Shown here: positions 43,935 to 50,917 of the stretch, piece by piece
Position numbering within the stretch: position 1 is the stretch's first letter
Layout of the letters: the number at the start of each line of letters is the position of its first letter
Source of the DNA: a virus
Reading direction: 5' to 3' (one strand)
Virus record (IMG/VR): IMGVR_UViG_3300042922_000265
Coordinates: 62,001 to 126,000 of that record
DNA: 64,000 nucleotides
Position numbers and translations under genes: made by a program
Notes under the pieces: generated by a model
Database searches by the model: none
The model's input: the letters and a program-made list of their open reading frames with translations, nothing else
Told to the model about the DNA's origin: nothing

Positions 43935-44297
43935 TTACATGGTGAAGGCGTTGCGTAGGCACAGCGGGTAGCTGGCGCAGAGCGCGGACGCTTTCTCTCC
44001 AGGTTCGATGGCGATAGCCGTGAACTCGTCACCGAGATCCGGTTCGACCACCTTGGAGACGACGAGATTGTGTCCCATGCTGGCCTCGGCGGCCAGAGTC
44101 AGGAGTTCGTTCTCGTCATTGACGTTGACGATCACGATGAAGTTGGACGTGCGAATCCACTCGCGCGTAACTTCGGGGTGCTCGTCGTAGAACTGAAAGG
44201 CTGCGTGACACGCCTGAGCGGTCTGCAAGCCTGGGGGGATGTCAGCCCGAACTGCGATGTACAGCTTGTCCATCAGTTCGCGGGGCTTCTCATTCAT
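43935..44297 (-). CDS. PTH2-type peptidyl-tRNA hydrolase, 120 aa
   Basis: KLYIAVRADIPPGLQTAQAC then HAA near the N-terminus match the PTH2 fold (archaeal/eukaryotic-type peptidyl-tRNA hydrolase): first strand, then the helix with Gln and His. The usual Gly-Lys before the Ala-Gln is Gly-Leu here. The C-terminus (EFTAIAIEPGE) fits the last PTH2 strand. It cleaves the ester between peptide and tRNA. Embedded in the tRNA cluster, which supports a tRNA role. A second, more canonical member lies at 61612-62019. Confidence 0.75.
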   Translation of the reverse strand: MNEKPRELMDKLYIAVRADIPPGLQTAQACHAAFQFYDEHPEVTREWIRTSNFIVIVNVNDENELLTLAAEASMGHNLVVSKVVEPDLGDEFTAIAIEPGEKASALCASYPLCLRNAFTM

Positions 44298-44309
44298 CTA
44301 CACCCCATC

Positions 44310-44340
44310 ACTGTAGCACATAGGATCATCGGCCTGTCAA
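44310..44340 (-). promoter_or_regulatory. Candidate promoter of the PTH2 gene
   Basis: -35 TTGACA (44335-44340) and -10 TACAGT (44310-44315) with a long 19-bp spacer. The gap also has CCTGTAG N6 TATAGT near 44350-44370. Weaker than the GTTCTAG-type promoters. Confidence 0.35.
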
Positions 44341-44378
44341 CCATACTGACCACTATAGCATCTCTACAGGGTTTAGAG

Positions 44379-44460
44379 TAGCCGAAGTGGGACTCGAACC
44401 CACACGTCCGAAGACACGGCATTTTGAGTACCGCGCGTCTACCAGTTTCGCCATTCGGCC
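44379..44460 (-). tRNA. tRNA-Leu (CAA)
   Basis: Class II tRNA: acceptor GGCCGAA/TTCGGCT with discriminator A, anticodon loop CTCAAAA in a CGGTA/TGCCG stem, variable arm GTCTTCGGAC, and a perfect T arm GTGGG TTCGAGT CCCAC. No encoded CCA. Confidence 0.9.
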
Positions 44461-44503
44461 ATCAGCTCGTCATCTCCGGCCTGCAGTCCTCGGATGACTC
44501 ACG

Positions 44504-44577
44504 TGCCCCTGGGGAGACTCGAACTCCCAACCACACGGGTTTAAACCGTGCCGCTCTACCAATTGGCGTACGAGGGC
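44504..44577 (-). tRNA. tRNA with anticodon TAA (Leu by code), class I body
   Basis: Acceptor GCCCTCG/CAGGGGC with one mismatch and discriminator A; anticodon arm CACGG TTTAAAC CCGTG; T arm GGGAG TTCGAGT CTCCC. The variable loop is only TGGTT, so this is a class I body, unlike normal tRNA-Leu. Charging identity cannot be told from sequence. Confidence 0.75.
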
Positions 44578-44582
44578 CTACG

Positions 44583-44655
44583 TACTCCGAGCGGGACTCG
44601 AACCCGCACTGGGTGGCCTCTCAGACCACTGCCTCTGCCATTGGGCTACCGGAGC
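44583..44655 (-). tRNA. tRNA with anticodon GAG (Leu by code), class I body
   Basis: Acceptor GCTCCGG/TCGGAGT with wobble ends and discriminator A; anticodon arm GTGGT CTGAGAG GCCAC; variable loop CCAGT; T arm GCGGG TTCGAGT CCCGC. As with the TAA tRNA, the long variable arm expected of tRNA-Leu is missing. Confidence 0.75.
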
Positions 44656-44660
44656 TTACG

Positions 44661-44746
44661 TACCTGGAGAGGGACTCGAACCCTCACGACCGTCAAAGGC
44701 CACTGGATTCTGAGTCCAGCGCGTCTACCAATTCCACCACCCAGGC
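44661..44746 (-). tRNA. tRNA-Leu (CAG)
   Basis: Class II: acceptor GCCTGGG/TCCAGGT, discriminator A, anticodon loop CTCAGAA in a CTGGA/TCCAG stem, long variable arm and T arm GAGGG TTCGAGT CCCTC. Confidence 0.9.
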
Positions 44747-44774
44747 ATAGGTGCTGCTCTATTCAGTTGTCACG

Positions 44775-44857
44775 CGGAAGGTAGAGGAATCGAACCCCCA
44801 GGAATCACCCCGCCCCGGTATTCGACGCCGGTTGCCGACCATTCAGCGGTACCCTCC
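44775..44857 (-). tRNA. tRNA-Ser (CGA)
   Basis: Class II with acceptor GGAGGGT/ACCTTCC, discriminator G, anticodon loop GTCGAAT (one mismatch closes the stem) and a long variable arm. The T arm uses wobble pairs around TTCGATT. Confidence 0.8.
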
Positions 44858-44869
44858 AAGGTTACTGCG

Positions 44870-44952
44870 CGGAAGGCGGGAGACTTGAACTCCACGGGGG
44901 TTAGTCCGTATCGGTTTAGCAAACCGACTGCATCACCTGATGCTCACCCTCC
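44870..44952 (-). tRNA. tRNA-Ser (GCT)
   Basis: Class II with acceptor GGAGGGT/GCCTTCC, discriminator G, a perfect anticodon arm TCGGT TTGCTAA ACCGA, long variable arm and T arm around TTCAAGT. First tRNA of the cluster in transcription order; its acceptor is nearly the same as that of tRNA-Ser (CGA). Confidence 0.9.
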
Positions 44953-44957
44953 ATAGC

Positions 44958-44992
44958 GAGGGCGAACGCCCTCAACCTACGAAAGTCGTAGG
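44958..44992 (-). repeat. Two stem-loops at the head of the tRNA cluster
   Basis: CGCCCTC/GAGGGCG (44958-44973) and CCTACGA/TCGTAGG with a 3-nt loop (44976-44992) lie just before the first tRNA-Ser. Probably a 5' processing structure or terminator remnant of the GNAT/ART gene. Confidence 0.45.
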
Positions 44993-45034
44993 GAGGATGA
45001 CAAACTCAGGCGTGTGAACATGGGATTGACTGTA

Positions 45035-46453
45035 TCAGAAGCTGTCGCGGCGGGTCAAGGGCCGCTTGGCACGCCAGTCCTCGTCACGCTGCTGGGCTAG
45101 CGGGCGGGCAACCTCCGACTCGGCGAAGGCCCGACCTTCGTCGCTCAAGTTCGGGCTGTGGTGCAGGTCAGGCTCGATGTTGTCGGTCACGTGATCAAAC
45201 ATCGCGGTGCCAACACCACGGCGCTGCCAATCCGGGTGGACTCGTAGGTCCCAGATCTCACCCTTCTTGCGCGGGTGATCGCCGATCCACTGCATGTGGC
45301 CGACCATCTGGTCACCGACGTGCGCCGAGATCGCAGGAAAGGCACCGGGGTCGACCTTCTCGCTGGGCTGGATCACGTCGGGAAAGGGGGCGGCTCCAAG
45401 CGGGTGGTGCTGAAAGGTCAGCCCCTCCGGGTACGGACCGTTGAGACCAGCCATCTGGAGAACCCTATGGCCACGTTCGGCCTTCGGACGGATGTCGACC
45501 ATCTCGCCGATGCCGTATTTGTCATGGGTGACGATCCCGTCATGTCCCTTGGCGATCAGGGCGTCAGAAAGAGCTTGGCCGGTCGCGCCGCCATGGGCCT
45601 GACTCAGATCATGCTTCCAGTTGCCATCGTTGTGCGGCATGTACAGCGGGTTCTCGAAACTGACATTGCCGCGCTCCCACCCAGGGTGGGGCGTACCCGT
45701 GGCGTACTGGCCATCGGACATGTACCGGCCCCACGGCTCGACCTTCTGGGCATAGTCATCAGGACCGGCCCACTGTCGCACGCCGCCGTTGTTGCGGATG
45801 TAGGGCATCGTCACGGCGGCAGTCCGATGAGCGTTCAGGACCATGTCGTTGGGCACGTGCTCGGGATGGTTCGGCGACCAGCGGATGTCCCAGGGAACGT
45901 CAGGGTGGTGCCCACGCCACTTCTTCGGCCACGGGCTGCCCTGCAGGGCTGCAGTGCGGTTCTGTGCCCTCTGGTCAGCCACCTGGAGGTAGGGCTTCAT
46001 CTCGGCCTCATTCTGACCAGTGTAGGGGACATGGGCGGGCGTGTACTGCTTCACCGCCGTCCATCCCCAGTCCGCCGGGTTGTCCTCGGCCTTGGTGACG
46101 TGCTGGTCACCAGGATCGTGGTAATCCGGGTCAGACTGTGCCCAGGCGCGACCGGCGCTGGAGAAGTGATTGGAGTGCCGGATCGGGTAGCTGGCCTCGT
46201 AGGTGGCCGGATCGGACTGTGCGTGCTTGAGCATGGCGCTGGCCACGCCCATCCGCTGGAAGTCCGGGTGCACGGTGATGGAATCGATCTCACCGTGCGG
46301 GTGCCAGTGCAGGTGGCCCAGAGGACGCCCATCCTGGGCGTGCCGCGCCATGATGCCGTTGGACCAGTGTGTGTCGAACGGCTCGAACGTCAGCGGTGGC
46401 AGGTCACCGTTTGCTCCAGCGGTGACGACTCCCCAGAGCCCCCAGGTGTCCAT
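45035..46453 (-). CDS. GNAT / ART-like / GNAT fusion protein, 472 aa
   Basis: Two GNAT acetyltransferase segments flank a central domain. GNAT-1 (~20-100) has VHPDFQRMGVASAM, GNAT-2 (~345-430) has VHPDWQRRGVGTAMF; both contain the acetyl-CoA loop Q/RxxGxA/G, and both end in HS...GRAxAxS, so they look like an internal duplication. The middle (~215-325) has SFENPLYMPH and AKGHDGIVTHDKYGIGEMVD, resembling polyvalent-protein ADP-ribosyltransferases with Glu317 as a possible catalytic acid. Likely modifies host targets. Domain calls are by pattern. Upstream of the tRNA cluster. Confidence 0.6.
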   Translation of the reverse strand: MDTWGLWGVVTAGANGDLPPLTFEPFDTHWSNGIMARHAQDGRPLGHLHWHPHGEIDSITVHPDFQRMGVASAMLKHAQSDPATYEASYPIRHSNHFSSAGRAWAQSDPDYHDPGDQHVTKAEDNPADWGWTAVKQYTPAHVPYTGQNEAEMKPYLQVADQRAQNRTAALQGSPWPKKWRGHHPDVPWDIRWSPNHPEHVPNDMVLNAHRTAAVTMPYIRNNGGVRQWAGPDDYAQKVEPWGRYMSDGQYATGTPHPGWERGNVSFENPLYMPHNDGNWKHDLSQAHGGATGQALSDALIAKGHDGIVTHDKYGIGEMVDIRPKAERGHRVLQMAGLNGPYPEGLTFQHHPLGAAPFPDVIQPSEKVDPGAFPAISAHVGDQMVGHMQWIGDHPRKKGEIWDLRVHPDWQRRGVGTAMFDHVTDNIEPDLHHSPNLSDEGRAFAESEVARPLAQQRDEDWRAKRPLTRRDSF

Positions 46454-46456
46454 CGG

Positions 46457-46681
46457 TCAGCCCTTGAGCGCCTTGATGCGGTCGGGCCGGAACCCCTGCC
46501 AGTGGGTGGCTTCGTCGACCACGACGACCGGCACACCAAGGTAGTTCAACGCCTCCACGGCGGCCTTGGCCGCCGGGTCGGTAGTGACATCGAGGACCTC
46601 ATAGTCCACCCCGACCTTCTCCAGCTCCTGCTTGGTGAGCTTGCAGGGCTGGCAGCCGGGCTTGGTGTAGAGCATGACCAT
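46457..46681 (-). CDS. nrdH: NrdH-like glutaredoxin, 74 aa
   Basis: Active site CQPC at residues 10-13, followed by the thioredoxin-fold pattern and the NrdH-typical WQGFRPDRI near the C-terminus. NrdH proteins reduce class Ib ribonucleotide reductase and are common in Actinobacteria and their phages. ATG lies 6 nt after a TAGAAT -10, so the mRNA may be leaderless. Confidence 0.9.
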   Translation of the reverse strand: MVMLYTKPGCQPCKLTKQELEKVGVDYEVLDVTTDPAAKAAVEALNYLGVPVVVVDEATHWQGFRPDRIKALKG

Positions 46682-46687
46682 GTGTAT

Positions 46688-46716
46688 ATTCTACCTTACT
46701 AGAGTATTACTTAGGG
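46688..46716 (-). promoter_or_regulatory. Candidate promoter of the NrdH gene
   Basis: -10 TAGAAT (46688-46693) is 6 nt from the ATG; CTCTAG lies in the spacer like GTTCTAG elsewhere. The -35 (CCCTAA) is poor. Confidence 0.4.
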
Positions 46717-47135
46717 AATTGCGAGCACTCGGGATACTGGTTCTTCTCCCGCGCTGCTGCCACCTTAGCCTGGTCCTTCTTGATTTCGGCGTTGACCGTG
46801 AAGAACCGCTGGAGAGCGGCCTTGTTCAGGTCAGCATTGCCCTCGCCCAGAGACAGATCGGTCACCAACTGCTCCCAGACCGCCTGGCGACGCTCGTCCA
46901 ACTTGGCGATGTCGTCGTTGTACCCCACTCGGGTGGTCAGCACATTGACCACCTGCACGAGGCAGGCGTTGGTCTCGTTGGCGAACTCTGCCGTCGCTGC
47001 GGCCTGGTTTTCTACCTGATCAGCGGTCTGCTGAGTACGTACGCCGATCCACACGATGAAGAACGTCGCGATGACCACGTAGGTCCAGAATCGCGAACTG
47101 TATGCGTAGGTCCCGTCAGCTTTCTTCTTGAACAT
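46707..47135 (-). CDS. Membrane-anchored coiled-coil protein, 142 aa
   Basis: ATG at 47135 follows AGGAAGG; a longer frame to 47225 would cross the upstream gene and is rejected. An N-terminal helix (FWTYVVIATFFIVWIGVRT) anchors a ~100-residue coiled coil with two cysteines (positions ~65 and ~138). Topology would suit a type II membrane protein such as a spanin or lysis regulator; next to a holin-like gene this is plausible but unproven. Confidence 0.6.
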   Translation of the reverse strand: MFKKKADGTYAYSSRFWTYVVIATFFIVWIGVRTQQTADQVENQAAATAEFANETNACLVQVVNVLTTRVGYNDDIAKLDERRQAVWEQLVTDLSLGEGNADLNKAALQRFFTVNAEIKKDQAKVAAAREKNQYPECSQFPK

Positions 47136-47256
47136 CGTCGACCTTCCTATCACGCCAGAACTTGCAGTACAGATGATGCGCGCCGACGCCAGCAAGGAAC
47201 GACACCGGGGTCTGGTAGACAGCAAACCCCTGGATCGTTTCCATGATGGTGTTCAT
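47116..47256 (-). CDS. Small hydrophobic protein, 46 aa
   Basis: ATG overlaps the upstream stop (TGATG) and its end overlaps the next gene by 20 nt. One hydrophobic stretch (GFAVYQTPVSFLAGVGAHHL) then a polar tail ending VQEES. The position between two membrane proteins fits a small membrane-complex subunit. Confidence 0.55.
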   Translation of the reverse strand: MNTIMETIQGFAVYQTPVSFLAGVGAHHLYCKFWRDRKVDDVQEES

Positions 47257-47483
47257 CAGCCACCCTCATCCTCGTCGTCAGACTCAGATTTCTTGCTGCT
47301 GCTGTTCTTCTTGTCGATCGCCTCGTTGGCGAACCAGACACCGAAACTGGCCACCAAAAGCTGGTCGAGAACGGGGGGAGGAGTTGGGTCCCGCCATTGG
47401 AACAGTGCCCACAAGCACACCAGCAGAAACAAGCCGACCGTGGTCGGCTTGGTATCGGCCAGCGGGTTCTTCCACTTCGCCAC
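47256..47483 (-). CDS. Holin-like membrane protein, 75 aa
   Basis: Two predicted helices (VGLFLLVCLWALF and a second near residue 45) with a strongly charged C-terminus (KKNSSSKKSESDDEDEGG). That size and layout match small phage holins. No endolysin gene lies beside it in the window, so the call is structural only. Confidence 0.6.
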   Translation of the reverse strand: MAKWKNPLADTKPTTVGLFLLVCLWALFQWRDPTPPPVLDQLLVASFGVWFANEAIDKKNSSSKKSESDDEDEGG

Positions 47484-47491
47484 TACCCCTC

Positions 47492-47956
47492 CTAGTAGAG
47501 GAGCTGATCGTCAAAGTCCTCGAACGTCGAGGTCTGAGCAGCCGCCACTTTCGGACGGTTGGGGATCAGCTCAGCCACCTGTGATACGAAAGCCTGCACA
47601 GCACGCTGCGCAGCTTCAGGAGTCCAGGTGGAGGTCAAAGTGCGGGCGTGCCGCTGAGCGCGGTACAGCGTTTCTGAGCGGCTCTCCGGGCATTCATGCT
47701 CGGCCAGGAAATTGCTCGCCTCCAGGCGCAGCGTCTGGGCCACCTTGCGGGGGACGCTGGACGTCTTCTCGGACGGCTTGTCGTCGTCCCGATCCTCCCA
47801 GTTGTCTGGGTCCAGATCGTACTTCTCGTGCTCGCGCTGCGGTGCGTTCTTGGTCTCGGCCCAAGGGACACCAGCAGTACGGTGGGTCGGTCCTACCGAC
47901 CGGCGCTGGATGTGCGCGGGCACCGCCAGCGGATCGCGCTCTGCATTCTTGAACAT
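47492..47956 (-). CDS. Unknown protein, 154 aa
   Basis: ATG after AGGAGG in a stem-loop. N-terminus His/Pro-rich, middle helical (RKVAQTLRLEASNFLAEHEC), C-terminus acidic (TFEDFDDQLLY). Not recognised. Confidence 0.55.
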   Translation of the reverse strand: MFKNAERDPLAVPAHIQRRSVGPTHRTAGVPWAETKNAPQREHEKYDLDPDNWEDRDDDKPSEKTSSVPRKVAQTLRLEASNFLAEHECPESRSETLYRAQRHARTLTSTWTPEAAQRAVQAFVSQVAELIPNRPKVAAAQTSTFEDFDDQLLY

Positions 47957-47964
47957 GGCAAGAC

Positions 47965-47990
47965 CTCCTACCCATTACGGGGAGAAGGAG
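47965..47990 (-). promoter_or_regulatory. Stem-loop around the ribosome site of the 47492-47956 gene
   Basis: CTCCT/AGGAG and CCC/GGG pair around a TTAC-type loop with an internal bulge; the AGGAGG ribosome site lies in the 3' arm. Same family as those at 18422, 26479 and 35336, but weaker. Confidence 0.5.
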
Positions 47991-47991
47991 A

Positions 47992-48294
47992 TCAAACCGC
48001 AGGGTCGCTGAGCGCCCGGTCGCGCGCCTCGCACCGGTCGTACCGGTAGACCTTGCCGCCCTTGACGCCGTCACGCGGATCAGCCTTGCTGAACTCGTAG
48101 GCCAGAATGGCCAGGCTGTCATTGAGCAGTCGCTTCAGCTGCGGGTCACGAGCCTCGCTGATGCGCTGATTGTCGCAGGCGCGGTGTACGAAGAACATGT
48201 TGGGCCAACGGCCCTCGGTCTCGATGTCGGCGGTGTAGCCGTCCTGCTCTCCACCGAACAGCTCGACGTGGATGGTTTTGGTCTTGATGGCCAT
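47992..48294 (-). CDS. Small protein, 100 aa
   Basis: ATG at 48294 after GGAGGATGCTTCC; a frame extending to 48351 lacks such a site. Begins KTKTIHVELFGGEQDGY, a compact beta start, and ends in a basic region. Preceded by the AATAGGTG element seen before other genes. Not recognised. Confidence 0.55.
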   Translation of the reverse strand: MAIKTKTIHVELFGGEQDGYTADIETEGRWPNMFFVHRACDNQRISEARDPQLKRLLNDSLAILAYEFSKADPRDGVKGGKVYRYDRCEARDRALSDPAV

Positions 48295-48347
48295 GGAAGC
48301 ATCCTCCTGTTCACCTATTCCAGGGGGTCCCAGGTTCCATCGCAGGG

Positions 48348-48707
48348 TCATTTGAAGTCGTCGGAATCGACGCCCTCACCGAAATATGGACCGCTCTTGT
48401 CGCGGTAACTCATCTCGAACTTCTCCAGCAGACTCTGGGCGAGCGCGTCGGTCACGCTGCCGGTGACCACGTAATCGTGTTCAGTGAAAACCTGCTCGAT
48501 GAACCCTCTCAGCTGGCGGTACCGGCGAGCCTCCTCGGCCTCTAGGGCCTCCAGGCGCGCCGCACGATCACGGAGGTGCTCCACGACACTGGCGACCGTG
48601 GCGATCTCATTCACTCCGCCCTCGGTCAGCTTGACCAAGGCGTTGGCCAGGCGGTCCAGGTCGGAGGCGCTCCAGTCCTCATAGGGGTCGAGTTGGTTGA
48701 CCATCAT
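48348..48707 (-). CDS. Coiled-coil protein, 119 aa
   Basis: Strongly helical, with heptads from residue ~20 to ~70 (VVEHLRDRAARLEALEAEEA). No cysteine or membrane segment. ATG overlaps the upstream stop. Not recognised. Confidence 0.55.
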   Translation of the reverse strand: MMVNQLDPYEDWSASDLDRLANALVKLTEGGVNEIATVASVVEHLRDRAARLEALEAEEARRYRQLRGFIEQVFTEHDYVVTGSVTDALAQSLLEKFEMSYRDKSGPYFGEGVDSDDFK

Positions 48708-49096
48708 CAGACCAACCGCTTTCCGACGCCGCCGGTGATCGGCACGCCAGAAACATCAGGGCCTGGGGCCGGTGCGGCAACGACTTCGCCCCGGTGATCA
48801 TGCCATGGGCACAACTCGACTGCGGCAGACTCCACAATCGCGAAGGCTTCATCCTGATCGTAAAACCAGGGAGCCCCTCGGAAGGCGGCGATCACAGCGG
48901 TGCCGTTGTTGCTGTCCATCGCGGCACAGGCACCCCGGCCCTGAGCGACCATCAAGGCTGAGTCATGGACGATCATCAGGTGGACGCCACCCAGGCGGTC
49001 TAGATAGCCAGGGACGTCCGCCTGCGCCGGAGATGCCATGATCATGGCTCCAGCTACGGACAGCATGCCTGCGAGTGCGAATTTTCCGATTGCCAT
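48707..49096 (-). CDS. Secreted DUF732-like protein, 129 aa
   Basis: A classical signal peptide (FALAGMLSVAGAMIMASPAQA) with cleavage before DVP, then a ~100-residue domain with two cysteines (GRGACAAM, VELCPWHD) spaced like the mycobacterial DUF732 family. DUF732 proteins are secreted small helical proteins almost confined to Mycobacteriales. The gene probably came from a host; effects on the infected cell wall or superinfection are possible. The ATG lies 6 nt from a strong -10, so it is probably leaderless. Confidence 0.7.
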   Translation of the reverse strand: MAIGKFALAGMLSVAGAMIMASPAQADVPGYLDRLGGVHLMIVHDSALMVAQGRGACAAMDSNNGTAVIAAFRGAPWFYDQDEAFAIVESAAVELCPWHDHRGEVVAAPAPGPDVSGVPITGGVGKRLV

Positions 49097-49102
49097 AGCA
49101 CA

Positions 49103-49131
49103 AGTATGTCAGACACTAGAACGTTTTGCAA
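49103..49131 (-). promoter_or_regulatory. Promoter, GTTCTAG family (drives the DUF732 gene)
   Basis: -35 TTGCAA (49126-49131), 17-bp spacer with GTTCTAG, -10 CATACT (49103-49108), then 6 nt to the ATG at 49096. One of the two best matches to the family. Confidence 0.75.
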
Positions 49132-49639
49132 CCCGGACGATGATCCAGGGAGGCACGCCGTACTTCACGGCCAGGTGCATCCGCAAGATGTCCCGTGCGA
49201 CCTGTGGCGCGGTGCTGGGCAGTCTGCGCATCACGTTGCGGATGCGGGAACGCTGGTAGCGCGTCAGGTGGTGGTATTCACCCTGCCGGGCCTCTGTGGC
49301 CCAACCACGAACTCTCGTCGGCCAGGGAGCCGTCCAACCACTGGCACCGCGTACGTCACCGATGCGCCCATCGAACGTGGGCTCGGCGGTCTGAGACCAC
49401 CACTTGCCGGGGCGTCTGCCGAACAGCGGGTTATAGGCGCGCCGGTACATGCCGTCTTGTAGGTACTCGCCGAGCTTCAAGCCCACGGAGAACTCACGAC
49501 GAAGACGAAGCTCATACTGGTGTGGGCTGAGGATTCCGTGAATCGGCCCGGTGACCAGATCTTCGTCGGCCCGGTCCAACGCCAGGATGGCCCAAGCCTG
49601 GTCTTCCAGGTCTTGGGCCACCCCGTAGTGGAGATCCAC
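49109..49639 (-). CDS. Unknown basic protein, 176 aa
   Basis: Between the DUF932-like gene and the DUF732 promoter; its stop lies inside that promoter's spacer. Basic, Arg/Trp-rich, with a helical C-terminus. Not recognised. Confidence 0.55.
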   Translation of the reverse strand: MDLHYGVAQDLEDQAWAILALDRADEDLVTGPIHGILSPHQYELRLRREFSVGLKLGEYLQDGMYRRAYNPLFGRRPGKWWSQTAEPTFDGRIGDVRGASGWTAPWPTRVRGWATEARQGEYHHLTRYQRSRIRNVMRRLPSTAPQVARDILRMHLAVKYGVPPWIIVRVAKRSSV

Positions 49640-50833
49640 TTAGACGTTGGCCGCCGCTGCCAGCTGCATGGCCTGGACTGCGGTGCCCTCCAGCTCGAAC
49701 GCGCGATCCGGGTTGTCGACCCGCTGGACCATCGAGGTGACCGCGTGCATGATGCCGCCGGAGGTCAGCTGGCCGCCCCGCATGAAGTCGTCCAGGATCA
49801 TGTCCTGCTCGCCCTCGGAGTACTGGAGCTTCTTGCCCACCAGCTTGACGGTGTCGTCGGCGTTGGAACCGGGGATCTCGACGCCCGCGTCCTTGATCAG
49901 GTCGTCGCGCAGGCTGGTCAGGTAGCCCTCCGAGAGGAAGGACTTGACCGCATCCTTGACCTGGGCGCGGACGAACTCGTTGGCCGCGTCCTGGGTCTCG
50001 GTGCTCCAGTTGATGGAGCCGGTCTCCAGCTTGCCGCCCAGGTGGACCTTGCGGAAGCCGTCCACGTCCCGACGCAGACCGTTCTTGCAGACCTGGACCA
50101 CCGCGCGGGGCAGGATCTGGAAGGCACCACGGCCCACCTCGGAGTTGGTGAACACCAGGCCCGCGCTCATGAACGGGTTGTCCTTGGAGTCCTGGTCATA
50201 GAAGTGGTAGCCCTTCACCAGGTCCTGGGCGTGGATCTTGATCTCCGGCACGTCGACTGCCAGGTAGATGCGCTCGTCGGAGAGATCGATACCGGTGATG
50301 TTGGAGGCGTCCAGGCGCTTCTCGACGCCGTCCTCGCCGGTCACGGTGACCTCACGCAGGCCCTGCAGGACGCTCATGACGGTGTCCAGGTGGTCCCGGA
50401 AGCCGTAGCGGTCGCTCAGGATGGCCCGCACGTAGCCCATCGAGGTGGGGTCCTCCGGGTTGGAGCCCTGGATGATGCGCAGCAGGCTGCGACCCGTGGC
50501 GTCGGCAGCCCACTCGTTGACGTTGGTGTCCAGCAGCGAGACCTTCTCGGCCCGCATGCGGCGAATGTAGCGGACCGGGATGCCGAACAGGTCGGCGAGG
50601 TTCTGGTCCACGATGTGCGCGGTGTCGTAGGCACCGTTCGGGTTGGTCACGCCGTCGCCGTCGAGGATGATCTCCTGACCGTCGATGATGATGCGACCCA
50701 TCTCCAGGTGGATGGAGTTGGTGGGGACCACGAGGTCCACCTTGGCCGCGTGCTGGTCCTTGAGGACCTGCACCAGGGTCGGCAGATCGGCGTTGCGAAG
50801 GGTGCGGGTGGGAAGCGGGGCGAGAGTGGTCAT
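49640..50833 (-). CDS. DUF932-like protein, 397 aa
   Basis: Contains VRAILSDRYGFRDHLD and overall length resembling the DUF932 / phage-plasmid family of unknown function. Mixed alpha/beta, no clear catalytic motif. ATG after GAAGGAGAAC. Family link moderate. Confidence 0.55.
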   Translation of the reverse strand: MTTLAPLPTRTLRNADLPTLVQVLKDQHAAKVDLVVPTNSIHLEMGRIIIDGQEIILDGDGVTNPNGAYDTAHIVDQNLADLFGIPVRYIRRMRAEKVSLLDTNVNEWAADATGRSLLRIIQGSNPEDPTSMGYVRAILSDRYGFRDHLDTVMSVLQGLREVTVTGEDGVEKRLDASNITGIDLSDERIYLAVDVPEIKIHAQDLVKGYHFYDQDSKDNPFMSAGLVFTNSEVGRGAFQILPRAVVQVCKNGLRRDVDGFRKVHLGGKLETGSINWSTETQDAANEFVRAQVKDAVKSFLSEGYLTSLRDDLIKDAGVEIPGSNADDTVKLVGKKLQYSEGEQDMILDDFMRGGQLTSGGIMHAVTSMVQRVDNPDRAFELEGTAVQAMQLAAAANV

Positions 50834-50875
50834 GTGTTGTGTTCTCCTTCGGGGTGTGTCTGACTGACAGGATCT

Positions 50876-50905
50876 ACTTTACACCCTCTATAGGACAAAA
50901 CACAA
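50876..50905 (-). promoter_or_regulatory. Candidate promoter of the DUF932-like gene
   Basis: -35 TTGTGT (50900-50905), 18-bp spacer with CCTATAG in the GTTCTAG position, -10 TAAAGT (50876-50881). A GTTCTAG copy also lies just upstream, directly after the stop of the next gene. Confidence 0.5.
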
Positions 50906-50917
50906 CACCTACTAGAA

